A program made the position numbers and the translations under genes. A DNA stretch of 64,000 bases from assembly GCF_010389155.1 (NCBI RefSeq), contig NC_057762.1, positions 8,233,513 through 8,297,512 of the forward strand, written 5' to 3'. The notes beneath the pieces were generated by a model that saw nothing but the letters and a program-made list of their open reading frames with translations, ran no database searches and was not told the origin of the DNA. Numbering within the stretch: the first letter of the stretch is position 1; each line of letters begins with the position of its first letter. This stretch comes from Erigeron canadensis. Its lineage: Eukaryota > Streptophyta > Magnoliopsida > Asterales > Asteraceae. Of the stretch, positions 35,466 through 48,148 are shown in pieces.

Positions 35466-36431
35466 ATGGATCCCAAAACCTCAACTTCAAACCAACAACA
35501 TCATAATCATCCTAAACCACACAACAATAACATGGCAGAATCCAACAACAACAACATTAAACTCACCGAAATCAATGATTTCCAGATTATAAAACATAAT
35601 CAAGATTCCACAACAACATCATCTGTTGCACCAGTAACAACAAAACAATTAGCCCCAAAGCGAACATCAAACAAAGACAGACATACAAAAGTAGAAGGCA
35701 GAGGAAGAAGGATACGTATGCCAGCTTTATGTGCTGCAAGAATCTTCCAACTCACAAGAGAACTTGGTCACAAATCAGATGGTGAGACTATTCAATGGCT
35801 GTTACAACAAGCAGAGCCATCAATTATTGCTGCAACAGGATCAGGTACAATCCCTGCTTCTGCTTTAGCTGCTGCAGGTGCTGTTTCTGTTTCTGGGGTT
35901 TCTATTTCTGTTGGATTACAACAAAAAATAGATGAATTAAGTAGTACTAGTAGTAATGGAAATGGTAGGACCAGTTGTTGGCCTATGGTTAGACCCACCA
36001 CCACAAATATGGGTGGTCCAGGTCCTATATGGTCTGGTGTGTCCACTACTGGATTTGGGTATCAGTCAAATAGTACAAATGTTAATAACTTGGGTGTTAA
36101 TATTAATAATATTGATGGTTCGAATTATATGCAACAAAAGATTGCGTTTTCCGGGTTTGATTTGGGTGGGACTAATATGGGTCAGATGAGTTTTTCGTCG
36201 ATTTTAGGGAATCCTAATCAGTCTACTCATCATCATGATGATAATAGTCAATCACAACATCAGAATCAACATCAGCTTCCTGGATTAGAATTAGGATTAT
36301 CACAAGATGGTCGTATTGGGGTTTTGAATCAACAAGCTTTGGATCAGATTTATCGAATGAGTCAAACTAGAATGCAACAACAACAACAACAACAGACTTC
36401 AAATGATAATTCTCAAGGTTCAGAGGGATAA
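35466..36431 (+). CDS. TCP20-like: Class I TCP transcription factor, TCP20-like
   Basis: TCP proteins are plant-specific nuclear DNA-binding factors; class I members bind GGNCCC-type sites and act on growth and cell-cycle genes. The intronless frame gives 321 residues. I chose the ATG at 35466 because MDPK is the usual N-terminus of the TCP20 group and DFQI follows at residues 38-41. The TCP domain spans about residues 65-120: basic region with [18 protein letters not shown], then [10 protein letters not shown] with the class I cysteine, then [15 protein letters not shown]. After it comes [10 protein letters not shown], typical of class I. The C-terminus carries [24 protein letters not shown] and NDNSQGSEG, again matching the TCP20 group. 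There are Asn/His-rich and Gln-run (CAA repeat) stretches. The upstream extension of the frame to 35316 lacks family similarity and is probably 5' UTR. Looks intact. Confidence 0.95.
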   Translation: MDPKTSTSNQQHHNHPKPHNNNMAESNNNNIKLTEINDFQIIKHNQDSTTTSSVAPVTTKQLAPKRTSNKDRHTKVEGRGRRIRMPALCAARIFQLTRELGHKSDGETIQWLLQQAEPSIIAATGSGTIPASALAAAGAVSVSGVSISVGLQQKIDELSSTSSNGNGRTSCWPMVRPTTTNMGGPGPIWSGVSTTGFGYQSNSTNVNNLGVNINNIDGSNYMQQKIAFSGFDLGGTNMGQMSFSSILGNPNQSTHHHDDNSQSQHQNQHQLPGLELGLSQDGRIGVLNQQALDQIYRMSQTRMQQQQQQQTSNDNSQGSEG

Positions 36432-39351
36432 CAATAATGGGATGATAATATATATGATATATAGAAGTGAATTATATTGAAGTTTGTGTAATTTATGTTA
36501 ATTAAGATTAAAGAAAGTGAGGGTTGAAGATGATGATTTGAGTTTGGGTCTGATTTGCTTCCATTTTCGACTTCATCAAAGTGTTCGGTTACTTACGGAT
36601 GCTTTGTGGTTTGTTTTTCTGACTCTATCTTCTTCTTTTTTTGTTTGTTTGGTTTTATGTAAATCATAGAGCTTTTGTTTAGATATATGATATAGTATGA
36701 TGATTTTGATGTTGCTATATCTAGTTCTTCTTGAGCTCTGGTTTTTGCAGGGCCAGCAGACTAGTTTGGACTTGGATTTGAATTTGGATTATAGCATTTT
36801 GTTGTTAATTTCCAGATGTGTGTTTCTATATATGACACTATATATACAAAGAGATATTTTGATAAGTAATGACATAATTTTGGTAGTTTTCTTGGCTAGT
36901 ATTTGTGTTTTCTCATAAGTTTCTTATTCTAGTTGAGAATGGTTTTGGAAAGAATCATTAAACTACTAATGGTGTTCCCTTTTGTCTTCAAAATCTCAAG
37001 ACCCTCACCAATTGTCTGAATCCTGCATATTCTAGTTTGCTTCTAGCATGTGATACATGTTTTCCTTCTTTCTACTTGATTGGTAACATGACTTTATATG
37101 AGTGCTATACTTAAGTCAATATGTAAAGGAACAGTATCTATATGCATCGGCAAAGAAGTGTTCTATATTTGATTTCTAGTGATGGAGATTTAGACCTGTT
37201 CTTTTCTTTTCATTCTAGATATATTTCTAATTAAATTCTTATAGAGTTGTTAAAATATTGGTTAGAAGCTTTAAAATCATGCTTAGCACATATTATTCTT
37301 TACTGACAAAACCATTGATACCTGGCAACACAAACCAGCTCACAATCGATTGCCAATCCATAATGTACGAGGCATATATACCCGACTCACTAAATGGTTG
37401 TGGGCTTGTGGCTATGGTAGTGTTCGGCTTACGATTATTCTTTTCAAGCTTGTACAAGTTTAAAAGAATGGTGTGTTACAGTAGTCTTGTGCCAAAGACT
37501 TGTTTAGCATAATAGATAATTCATATATACTTGAGTTTGTTTGATGAGTAACTTTGGCAAAGTGAAGATATTGTAGAGTGGGTTGAGGTGTTGTCCAAGT
37601 GTTGCAAGCAGTGTGTTGAAGGACGAATAGATGATAGAAACATGTAGACAAGAGTCCTATAATAACATGTTAATATGGGTGGTTAGTGGACCTTTTTCTT
37701 TTTACTTTTTTTCATGATTTGAGTCTTCAAATGGTGGTCCAAAAAACTTCATACAGAATCTGTTATTATTATTATTTTTTAAAGTAACTGAAATAAACTT
37801 GATGGAATTGAAACATGCGAGTGTTTGATAGGTCGGATGATGTTTTCTATATATAGTGTTATAAACTTAATACAGTAATACGAGAGTTGAAAATAAAGTT
37901 GGAGTGTTAATGATCTTACATCATAACCCAACATACAATATGCTCTTTCTATATAGCTTTGGAACATACTCAATTTGAAAATGAAAATGAAACTATCAAA
38001 TTAGAGGCACCCTACGCTCTCTTCATTTGCTTTGCGTGTTCTCCTCGTTTTGCCGACACCATTGCTAGTGTAATAGCGTCGTGTCGGGTTGCATCATCAC
38101 TTAACAGTTGAGCGTTCGACAGCTTGGTGGCTCCACCCATAATCTGAACTGCTAGTTTTTTGTTTTCGTTTTTATTTAAATGGTTGGATAATAGTAAAAA
38201 TAAAATAAAATGATAAGAAAGTGATGATATGGTATTGGCAGAGATGTAACACTTTAGCAGTGTGTTCTCGAGATAATTTTTAAAGGAAAGGGAAAGAGGA
38301 GAAGAGAGATGAATGGAAGAGAAAAGTAGATTTTTCTTCCTTCTAAATCATCCCAAAAATTGAACGAAAGAATGTTAAACAACAAGTATTAAGTTCTCCT
38401 TTTAAATCTTTCCCTTTCTTTCCTCTACTGCTCTTAAATAAAACTCAAGAACACAACCAATTTTAAAATCCTTTACAGTCTTTTCCTTTCTTTTCAACCC
38501 AAAAAAAACTCAAGAACACATGATAGAAGTTGTGACGTAGTATTAATTTGACAAAACTAACGAGTACTCATCTGGTCACCATTGAAAAGGGTATTAGAGG
38601 AAGATGTAAACTAAACTTCTTTCCATTAATTTTCTTTTATTTATCTTCTTAAAACCAGGAAAATTTAGCACAGGGATTAACAATGGAGGGCAATCATAAT
38701 ATAGTAGCACAGAGACAACTCCTATCTTTATAAAATGATGTCAATTTTCAATTATTTTATGTGTATTAACAAGTCAGACCTAAATGGTGCAATTGACTCA
38801 TTATAAAAAGAGAACACCTCATTTATGCGTACACACTTGTACGGTTTTACTAACCAAACAAAGATATCCAAATTTGTTCATGATTATTCAAGCTTGTCTT
38901 TACTCGTTGCACCTAGTCATGCAACTGTAAAGGAGGGGACTTCACGCATGATTGTTCAATGTTGCACCTCCATTGTCCATTTAACGTATACACGTCAAAG
39001 GATTTATAAGGACAAGGACGATACTAGAAAAAAACCAAAGCGGGACGAAATTGAAAAATTCATTAGAGAAAAAAAAAAAAAAGAGGGCAAGATTTATAAG
39101 TCCATAGAAAAATTTAAATTTCGTTGCACTCTATATATTGAGCAATATGATTATGTTTGGCTTTTCTGAAGCCTTAATTGTAGGGAAGGCTTTGGTGGTG
39201 GTTCCCTTAAGTGAGGTTTTCGGATTAAAAAAAAAAAAAAAATTGAAAAAAGAAGCTGGACTGGATCGTCTCTTGGTTGTACTTTACAAAGAGCAACAAC
39301 GTCATCGGTCGGTCTTCAAGGCAAATGTTTACATGGTTTGTTAAACACTTA

Positions 39352-39660
39352 GATATATGCTCGCGCGTTGAGGCGGTATAACAGCTATGACAGGTTGTGG
39401 TGGCGGCAAAATGGCGATGACAGTGGTAGCGGCGGAGGCGATGTGATTATTATTAATGTAAAAGTAATTAACGTAAAGAAGGAAGTGTATTAATTTTAAT
39501 GGTTGAAGGATATATGTTGTAAATAATTTTACTAAGGCTATTATAATTATATCACGTAGAGATATTTAAATTAATGAATAAAGAAGAACGATAGTTTGAG
39601 TTTATCAAGTTGTTTTTTGAAAAATTTGGAAGGAATAACTAGTTTATCAGGTAGTATGGA
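39352..39660 (-). mobile_element. Helitron-like element, diverged
   Basis: On the minus strand it begins TCCATACTACC and finishes with a GCC/CACC-rich segment and the hairpin-like ctcaacgcgcgag before ctaag. It shares gtgattattattaatgtaaaag with the copy at 16281-16600. The 3' terminus is not canonical CTAG, so the exact border is uncertain. It lies in copy 1 of the segmental duplication. Confidence 0.45.
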
Positions 39661-40478
39661 TATATAATACTTGTTTTACTATGAAAGTAAAATTCGACCA
39701 AAAACTAACGGACTGTGCGGCGAAGCAGTTCGCACATGTCAAAAAACCGTAACAAAAAAAAACCATATATTCTCTCTGTCAAACTAGAAGTGTCATGTTT
39801 TGAATTTTTAAAGTCAAACATTTATAACTTTGACTTTAAATAATTTTATCTATGTTAGATAATATTTGTAAAAAGGTATATGTATTGATTTTGTTTTATA
39901 CGTGTTTTTGATGGTATAACTTTTATCAAGTTTAATGAAACACATGCAACAAAATATATTTAAGACCAAAGTTTAAAAATAAAGACTTTGAATATTCAAA
40001 GTAGGATACTTCTAGTGGTACGAAGAGAGTACCTCTACTTGTAATAGTTGGGTTTACTGACTTTTAGGTTTGACAATAATTTTACGGGAGTGATATTTGT
40101 ATAATCATTTTTGATTAATGTATCATAATGCATAAATTGTGTAGATACTTGAGGTATTGGGCTCAAAACTTACGGAAGACGTTACTGAGCAGTTTCCTTC
40201 TTTTCTTTATTTGAATTTGATGTATAATTTTAGTTCCAACTGATTTTCCAACTAAAACATCTTGAACTTCCCCTTCCCATGGTTCATTTTTAGGAGGACT
40301 CTAATGGGCTTGATGGTTTGTTAGCCCAACTATTTTATATAGAAGCCGATGTTTCTTATCGTCTTTACTCTTTAGCGTACAGACTAATAGAGTACCATTT
40401 AGTTCATGTGAACTTGTGTAATGTAATTAACCCAAACGTTACTTTTCTCCGGATTCCAATTTAATATACTGTTTAATT

Positions 40479-40570
40479 ATATCACCCTGGTTAATGTTAT
40501 TAAGATATTATATATATCACCCTGGTTAATGCTACTAAGATATTATATCACCCTGGTTAATGTTACTAAG
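40479..40570. repeat. Short tandem repeat, three units of about 33 bp
   Basis: The phrase tatcaccctggttaatg occurs three times at intervals of about 31-35 bases, each followed by ttattaagatatt or a close variant. A single version (atatcaccctagttaatg) occurs at the matching place of duplication copy 2 near 56810. The triplication is therefore specific to copy 1. Confidence 0.8.
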
Positions 40571-41379
40571 AATAAGAATCAGGTTGGCTAAAGCTAAAGT
40601 TTTTTTAAACTTTATCTTAAAGAAGCTATTCCGAAATAATTTAAGACCTAATCCTTGATTTGGCCAGAGGAAAGACCACACTACTTTAGGCCCAGGAAGC
40701 GTTTTAAAAGTTTTCCGGACCGGAACTTTTATTGTCAATATCATATCCAAATGAGGTTATATATACTTGAAAACAAGTTAATTTTACTTCGGGTTTTAAG
40801 CTTTTAAATGCCTTTCAAAACCCCCTTGTGAAAGATATTAGCGTGTTTTGAATAGCTGTCTTGAAGCTGTATATTTATGCATGTAGGCTTGTAGGTAGGC
40901 TACAAAGTATTTTAGATTAAGGACAATGACGAGTCGATAATATTGACAAACATTATTGTATCTTTTGTGCTGGTTATTTAATGGGCTGCAACAAAGATAA
41001 CAAGATGAGAAAGTAGATACAAATCGTAAACATATGTGATACCAAAATTTTTTAAATAAAGCGTCAGCTTATCCGAATAACTAATGACATCAATTCCAAT
41101 TCTAATTCCACCCACACATTTCTACAACTTTGGACTTAATTTACTCCACTGGCTTATCTAGCGGAGCGAGCTAGTAATTTAAAACACAGTTGTTCGGAAA
41201 TGTAAAAAAGGATTGTAAAATACCATATATGTATTAGTATTAAAATTTTCAAATAAGAATAAAAATTTCTTTTCCAAAAAATGTGACATTTACACTGTAT
41301 AAGAAAAATATAAATGAAATAAATTTTAAATATATTAAATAATGGAAAATTCAAATGATGGATTTAACTAAAACTTATA

Positions 41380-41794
41380 CTAGCATCGTACATGCGCAAT
41401 GCGACAGTGGTCGTCGCGACAATGGTGTGGACACCTGAGTGATGTAAATTATTGATGTAAAGGTTTAATATATGAAGATATTTTAAAAAATAGAGATTTG
41501 ATAGTATAATTTAATATTTAATGTAAAAGCGGTAGTGTATGTGAAATATTTTAATGTGTGATCGGTGAAAAAGGGAGATTTACATATATATCCCAATTTT
41601 AAGACATAATTATATATCTATCCAAAGCTTGCTTTAAAAGCATTGTATTAATGCATTAAAAACTTGCACTTTCAATGAATATGTAATTATGTCTCTTAAG
41701 TAGGATATATATGTAAATTTTCCGTGAAAATAATATACTAGTTTCAACCTTCCCAAAAATTAGAAGGTATTGTTTTTTTATATTATAGTATAGA
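41380..41794 (-). mobile_element. Small non-autonomous Helitron-like element
   Basis: The minus strand begins TCTATACTAT (41794, after A) and ends CTAG (41380, before T), with a gcattgcgcatg hairpin-like motif before the end. It belongs to the 12540-12882 family. An inverted-repeat insertion lies inside it (41573-41724), showing nesting. A further CGCC-rich patch of the same style sits at about 42100-42200. Confidence 0.65.
41573..41724. mobile_element. Small MITE nested in the Helitron-like element
   Basis: The ends gggagatttacatatatatcc and ggatatatatgtaaattttcc are inverted counterparts 150 bp apart. The interior contains two further inverted words (agacataattatat and atgtaattatgtct), so almost the whole interval can fold back. 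It has no coding capacity, and the TSD is not clear. Confidence 0.6.
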
Positions 41795-42799
41795 TTATGT
41801 ATGGCTAGTGTTTAGAATGTTGAAAATTATGACATCATAAATTAATTAAATAAAAAAAAATAACATGTAAGAAAAAATTTAAAAGTTGTCAAAGAAGCTA
41901 CTTTTATAAATTAATAATTTAATCACAATATTCTTTTATTTATTATAAAGATATAAAGATTCTATTTGATTTGGATTTCTTTTATTTTTTTAATAAATTT
42001 TTGCCTAGTAGTCTAAAGAAAAGATAAGACGTTTCTAAAACCTCGAATTTAAATTCGAACATTAATGTTTCATGACTTATTTAGAACGAGCATAGTGTCT
42101 GCGCTTTGCAGCGGCTAGAAGGTGATGCCAATATAATAGGAAGGCGGTGGAGAAGGAGGCCGGCGGTGGAGAAGGAGGCCGACGGTGGAGGGTGATAGAA
42201 GGTCGATGAGAGTGTGTAATGATTAAAGGGGATGGAGAAAGGATGGTATATAAGAGTTTATGTTTACGTAGGGGTATTTTGGGAAGAAAAAAAATGTTGA
42301 ATTTAAGAAATTCAATATTCTTTATAAGGGAATATAGAAAAAAAATGATACATCTTTTTCAAAAATAGCCTAAAAGTCCTCCTAAATCATAAAATTAAGA
42401 CATGTGAATTCCACAAAATTTTTATTTTAACCTTATCTTTTGATTTTATCACTTATCATCATGTTATGATTAATAAGATTTTTAAGCTATTAGTTAAAAA
42501 GATTAATCATTTTTCCAGTAAAAACAACTACGAGTAACAACTAACCTTTACCGTTAAAAACAAATTGTTTTAGACTTTTAGTAATTTGATTTGTCAATAG
42601 TGATTTTGCCATCAATTAATCAATCATCCATCCATCCAAGTTTAGCAATCAACCAATTATAATCTGATCTAATCTAATTACGAATAAATTACATATAAAT
42701 GGTGCATCTTGCATGTTTAGCAATCAACCAATGAACACGTTGTAGATTACTTAATAGTTAAATGAATCATGTATCATCTAAACCTACATATAAACAGAA

Positions 42800-43089
42800 T
42801 AGTCTCTTTTATTTATGAAAATATTGAAATAACTCTATGCAAAATGACTATAATATCCTTACTTTTTTTTATTCATTAATTTAATTATATGCACTAATAT
42901 AACTAAAATACTCTTAACGAAATAAATTACACTAACAGTCTCTCAACACTTAAAATAACTACACTAAACACTATATTAATTATATTTACATCAATATCCT
43001 ACACTATTCGTCGTCACCACCATTAGTCACCACCACTTATCACCACCGCATGCCGTCACCGCCGTTGCATTGTGCGGACAAGATGCTAG
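42800..43089 (+). mobile_element. Helitron-like element, 5' end uncertain
   Basis: The 3' end is clear: a CACC-rich segment, the motif gccgttgcattgtgcgg and then CTAG before T (43086-43089). The 5' TC terminus is ambiguous near 42800. The left arm of the large palindrome starts only about 8 bases after its end. Confidence 0.5.
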
Positions 43090-43096
43090 TTTAATA

Positions 43097-44612
43097 AAAA
43101 GAAGTTGTCATCATTTTGAAGCACGCCATCTCACATTAATTTCTTTCACAGAAAAATGAAAAGTTTCCATCAAAGATTTTAGAAAAGCTGAATATGGGTT
43201 GGTTATAAAGGCTAAAGATGGATTCAATGGAATCCCAACTGCCCTCATGTTATTCAAATCTTCTAATACTTCTCTTTATTTATTCCATCGATTCCTTTTC
43301 CTTATTCAATCTATTTCTTTTCCTTACCACCAATAGCATCACCACCACCAAAGAAAATTGACCACTCAATTTTTTTTACAATCACCAACACCAACACCAA
43401 GACCTGCAAAATGAAAATAGATATTGGAGTGAAACTCTGAATGTTGAAGACCAAAACGATTATGGTATTTGTTAGGTGTTAGCGAAACAATAAACATTCA
43501 GTATCGACGGCGGTACAAGGATGACCCTGTAAAAAAATGATATTGTTGCCCCAGACACTAATCGATTTAAGGTGTGGCAGTAATCCTTGTCGGTTTCCTA
43601 GAGAGCCATATGGGCTTCAAAGAATACAAGCATACTTGTTTTACGTGGATCAAGCCCGATTGTGCTCTCGACGTGGTTTTGCTTTACAATGCAGATAAAC
43701 CGAGGTATTATAACTCATCAATTAAAAATTACCAATAGCATGAGAGGTCGATTTGAATAATATACTAGAGCGCATCTTTGGTAATCAAGGCGAAAAACTC
43801 CCTTTGATCGGCTCTTTGTTCCTGAGCCAATATGGAAATTAAAAGAAATTTTGATTGGTAATCGTTGATAGAGCCAATCAAAGAGAGTTTTTCATCCTGA
43901 TCACCAAAGTTGTGCTCTAGTATATCTTTAAACTCGGACCTCTAATGGTATTGGTAATCTTTGATACATGAAATATAATACCTCGGTTCATTTTCATTGT
44001 AAAGTGAAACCACGTCGAGAGCACGGTCGGGCTTGATCCACATTACCGGGTGCGCTTCTATTCTTTGAAGCCCATATGGCTTACTAAGAAACTGACTAGG
44101 ATTACTGCCACACCTGAAATCGATTAGTGGTTGTGACGACAACATCATTTTTTATTAAGAGGGTCATCCTACCGTCGTCAATACTCAATGCTCATTATTT
44201 TCCTAACACGGAATGCATGACAAATACCATAATCCCTTTGATTTTCAAGATTGAGAGTTTCACTCCTTAAATTTACTTTCATTTTGCTGGTAGTGGTGGT
44301 TGTAAAAGATATGGGTGGTTAATTTTCTTTTATGGTGGTGGTGGTGATGATGGTGTTGATAAATTGCTCTTATATAAGAGAAGGGAATGTTTGAAAAAAT
44401 GAAGCAAAGTATTATAAATCCATGAGAGAAGATTTGAATAGCATGAGGGGAGTTAGGATTCCATTAAACCTATTTTTAGCTTAAAATATTCATAACCCAT
44501 ATTCAGCTTTTTTTCGAATCCTCTGATGAGAACTTTTCATTTTTTGGTGAAAGAAATCAATGTGAGATGGTGATGGTATGCGTCAGGATGATAACAACTT
44601 CTTTCTATAAAT
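43097..44612. repeat. 1.5-kb palindrome with arms of about 730 bp
   Basis: The left arm 43097 to about 43825 and the right arm about 43867 to 44612 are inverted copies that align along their entire length, with scattered substitutions and small indels (by eye, roughly 80-90 percent). The loop between them is about 40 bases. Matching words include gctgaatatgggtt / aacccatattcagc, ccatatgggcttcaaagaata / its complement, and aaccgaggtattata / its complement. The right arm keeps a 68-codon minus-strand frame (44148-43942) that the left arm has lost. A transcript across it would fold into a very long hairpin. It lies where the second TCP copy would be expected from the flanking segmental duplication. 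Confidence 0.85.
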
Positions 44613-45376
44613 CATCGGATGAGAACTTTTTTAGTTTGTTTGGTTTATGTAAATCATAGATCTATTGTTTATGCGGTGAACTAGTAAGAATTAGGTCTGC
44701 AATCCAATTTGGATGATCCGTCGAATCCATTGCTGACTTCACCATGATCTATATATTAGGTGAAATGGTTCTGCAAAGCTTGTTTGTTCATAAAAGCAGC
44801 GTGCTTATAGTGGTCAGAATTGTGTCAGCCATGCAATTCGTACTAAATGGAGGCTCGATAAGCCATGCAATTCGTACTATATGGAGGCTCGATAAGTGTC
44901 TGATATAGTATGACTTTGATATTACCATATCTAGTTCTTCTTGCGCTCTGGTTTTTGCGGGCCAGCTGACTAGTTTGGGACTTGGATTTGATTTTGGACT
45001 ATAGTATTTTGCTGTTAATTTTCCAGATGTGTGTTTCCTTAAAACACTATGTATACAAAGAGATATTTTGATGAGTATATTTTGGTAGTTTTCTTGGTAA
45101 GTATTTGTGTTTTCTCATAAGTTTCTTATGCTAGTTAGAGAATGATTTTGGAAAAAATCAATAAAACTTCCAATGGTTTTTCCTTTTGTCTTCAAAATCT
45201 CAAGGCCCTCAACAATTGTCTGAATCCTGCATATTCTAGTTTGCTTCTAGCATCTGATACAAATTTTACTTCCTTCTACTTGATTGGTAACATGACTGTT
45301 ATATGAGTGTTGTATACAAGTCGGTATGTAAAAGGAACAATAGCTATATGCATGGGCAAAAGGAAATACTCTATAT

Positions 45377-45814
45377 CATAGTTGTCAAACTCGTACGAGT
45401 TACGAGTCGACTCGTACGAGTCGAGTCAAAATCAAGTGAAACCGAGGCGACTCGGTGGATAACTTGTTTTGATCCAGACTCGTAGCATGACTCGTGTTTT
45501 GTTTTACGAGTCGGTACGAGTCCAACTCCAAGTCACGAGTCACGAAAATAATTTTTTATTTTTAGTTTATTTATATTTTTTTAAAAACATAACTATTTTA
45601 TATGTTTTCAAATTTGATTTTAATTTAATAATATATACTATTTTTAGCATAATATATCAATATAATATTATATTTTTACAATAAAAATTTATATATAATT
45701 ATAAAATTATATAACATCAAATATCTTGACTCTTACGATTCGAGTCACGTTTTGATTCACGAGTCGAAAAATCAGATTTCGAGTCGAGTTAAAATTACCC
45801 AGTCGATAACTATG
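45377..45814. mobile_element. hAT-type MITE with perfect 8-bp TSD
   Basis: It begins CATAGTTGTC and ends GATAACTATG, with the 8-bp TSD ctctatat at 45369-45376 and 45815-45822. The paralogous site in copy 1 of the segmental duplication (about 37161-37175) is empty, which confirms insertion after the duplication. The subterminal regions repeat the palindromic words actcg, cgagt and gtcgactcgtacgag. The interior is an AT-rich, non-coding filler. Confidence 0.9.
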
Positions 45815-46504
45815 CTCTATATATGATTGCCAGTGATGAAGATTTGGACCTTTGACCTTTCCTTTTCTTTTTTTTTCATTGTAGATATTATAAGAGAACG
45901 TAAGGTGGAGAGTTTTAGCCATTAACTTTTAACTCTTTAAGGTTATATCTAATTTCATAATGAGTTGTTAGGATATTGGTTAAAAGCTTTCAAATCATGT
46001 TTAGCACATATTATTCAGTGGTGACGGAACATGGTGATGTTGGCAAAGATGTCCCACCCCCACCCATTACCAATTGGGTTATAAAGTCATTGACCGGTGA
46101 GAATTAAGAACATATTTTATGACTTCGGATTATTCTTTTCAAGCTTATACAAGCATGAGAATGGTGTGTTAAAGTAGTTTTGTACCTAAGACTTGTTTAG
46201 CATATATAATAAATGATTCATATATACTTTTGAGTTAGTTGGAAATCACCCCCCTTGAACACACACTCAACCTCACTCAATATACCTCACTCAATATATG
46301 TAATGTATATGATAATATAATATGGAGAAAAGGACACATAAAAGAAAATTGCATAGAAAATTTGCAAGTTCTAATTCACTAAATAAAACATAGATGGCTA
46401 TATATAGCCTACTGACTCAACTGACTTTTCTTAAGCATGGAATAAAAATAAAAGTAGCTCTTGTCATATTGAAGATATGCATGGATTTTAGTTGGTTTTG
46501 TTTA

Positions 46505-46747
46505 GGCGGCTGGTATCCCGACCAGACTTTTGATAATTAAATCAGATTATTTGCAGCGATTATCGCTGCAAATAGTAGTGTTTTGTCCATATCCAACTAT
46601 TTGCAGCGATTACTGACAAGGGGCCCGCTATTTTTTGTCAGATTTGCCACTACAGACAGGGGGACCCGCACTATTTGCAGCGACTATCGCTGCAAATAGT
46701 AGGTGTGGTCGAGATACCAAAAAAGCTTGGTTGGGATACGGTGGGCG
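46505..46747. mobile_element. hAT-type MITE with perfect 8-bp TSD and repeated hairpins
   Basis: The TSD tttgttta is perfect (46497-46504 and 46748-46755). The ends ggcggctggtatcccgacc and, inverted, cgcccaccgtatcccaacc are imperfect TIRs. Inside, the word actatttgcagcga recurs and is inverted as tcgctgcaaatagt, making at least two nested hairpins. It is related to 30183-30336 by its terminal words. Non-coding. Confidence 0.85.
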
Positions 46748-48148
46748 TTTGTTTATTTGCACGTTTATTAGTCTTTGAATGGGTATCTGGTATGACCAAG
46801 TTAAGTAGAAATATCCGTTGGTTATTAGCATGTTATAAGTTGTTTTTTTTTTTTCCCAAACGACATTAAGTTTAAAATTTGATTAAAAATGCTAGTAAAA
46901 AGTTAACAATTACAAGATACGATCCAACAAACAAAACATGCGGATGTTTGATAGGTGGGGGTGATGTTTCCTAGTGTTAAAAATATGAGAGTTGAAAATA
47001 ACGTTGGAGTGTTAATGATATCACATCACAATCCATCATACAACATGGTCTTTGTATAGTTTTTTTAATTTATTTATTAATTTAATAAATAGTTGGATAA
47101 TAAATATAAATATAAATATATTAAAATAAAATGATAAGGAAGTGATAGATAGAGGTGTCACTATAGAATTTGGTCACCACTGAGGAGGGTCTAAAAAAAA
47201 GATGTAAGCTCAACCTTTTTCCATTAATTTTTAATTTATATCTTCTTAAAACAAATGAAAATTTAGCCCAGGGGTCAACATTATGTAAGGCAAATATAAA
47301 TTAGCAGCACACAAGCAACTTCTATCTTTATAAAATGATGCAATTTTTTTTTTTTTTTAATGTGGATTAACAAGTCAACTTAGAAGGTGCGATTGACATT
47401 TTAAACAGAAAACACCTTATTTATAAACACATAACCATGAATTATAATAGAACACCCATTTTGGTTTGACTAACCAAACAAAGATATCCAAAATTGTTTA
47501 TGGCTATCCAAATCTTTCTTTACACTTTGCACCTTGTCTTGCAGGTTAAATGGGATGCTTCACCTCAATTCATTCGATGTTGCACTTCATTGACCAGTCA
47601 CCGTATACGCGTCAAAGAATTCACATGGAGACATGCATATATCATGGGGACTATATGTTTTAAGTGGTTATATATGTTCCACTTTTAGGGTAAATTGTTG
47701 AAAACTGTTTGGTCTCATGTACCATCATGGTAACTAGAACGTAGGTTATACAGAACTCATGACCAATGACTCATCATTCTCACACATATCTCACAAGATT
47801 AGTTATTTGATTTCCCTTTACTAAGGTTTAAACCTGTAAGTTGCAATCTTTATCTGTAAGCACGCTACTTGATCTATGATCAATTATATATGTTCCGCAT
47901 TTCTGTAGCCTTAATTGTACTAATGAAACCTTATGGGTCAAGCCTGGCCCATTCCAAGTATTTCGGAGCCCTGAGCTACAATTATAAAGTAGACCCTTAC
48001 AAGTCGAAATATTAATCTTAAACAAATGTATAATTGAACATTAAATAAAGAAAAACTATTACTGCATATAGTTCAATAAACGAAGTTTGTAATTTTATAA
48101 TGAATAGGCACTTAATTAGTAAATTTTTTGTTCATTTTAAAAAATATA

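Larger units (their letters stand above)
36638..40600. repeat. Segmental duplication, copy 1 (TCP 3' flank)
   Basis: Long stretches match the second copy at 44635-56860 in the same order and direction. Examples are 36640-37540 with 44640-46230, 38570-39005 with 47170-47625, about 39130-39185 with about 47885-47920, and 40060-40590 with 54790-56840. Shared phrases include gcatattctagtttgcttct, ggtaacatgact and tggtttgttagcccaact. Copy 1 is shorter and lacks most of the insertions, so it approximates the ancestral arrangement. No coding gene lies in it; the ORFs seen are not conserved in copy 2. Confidence 0.8.

Noticed and set aside
38825..39169. 114-codon plus-strand ORF
   Set aside because: It lies in the segmental duplication, is disrupted in copy 2 (about 47430-47690) and has no recognisable domain.
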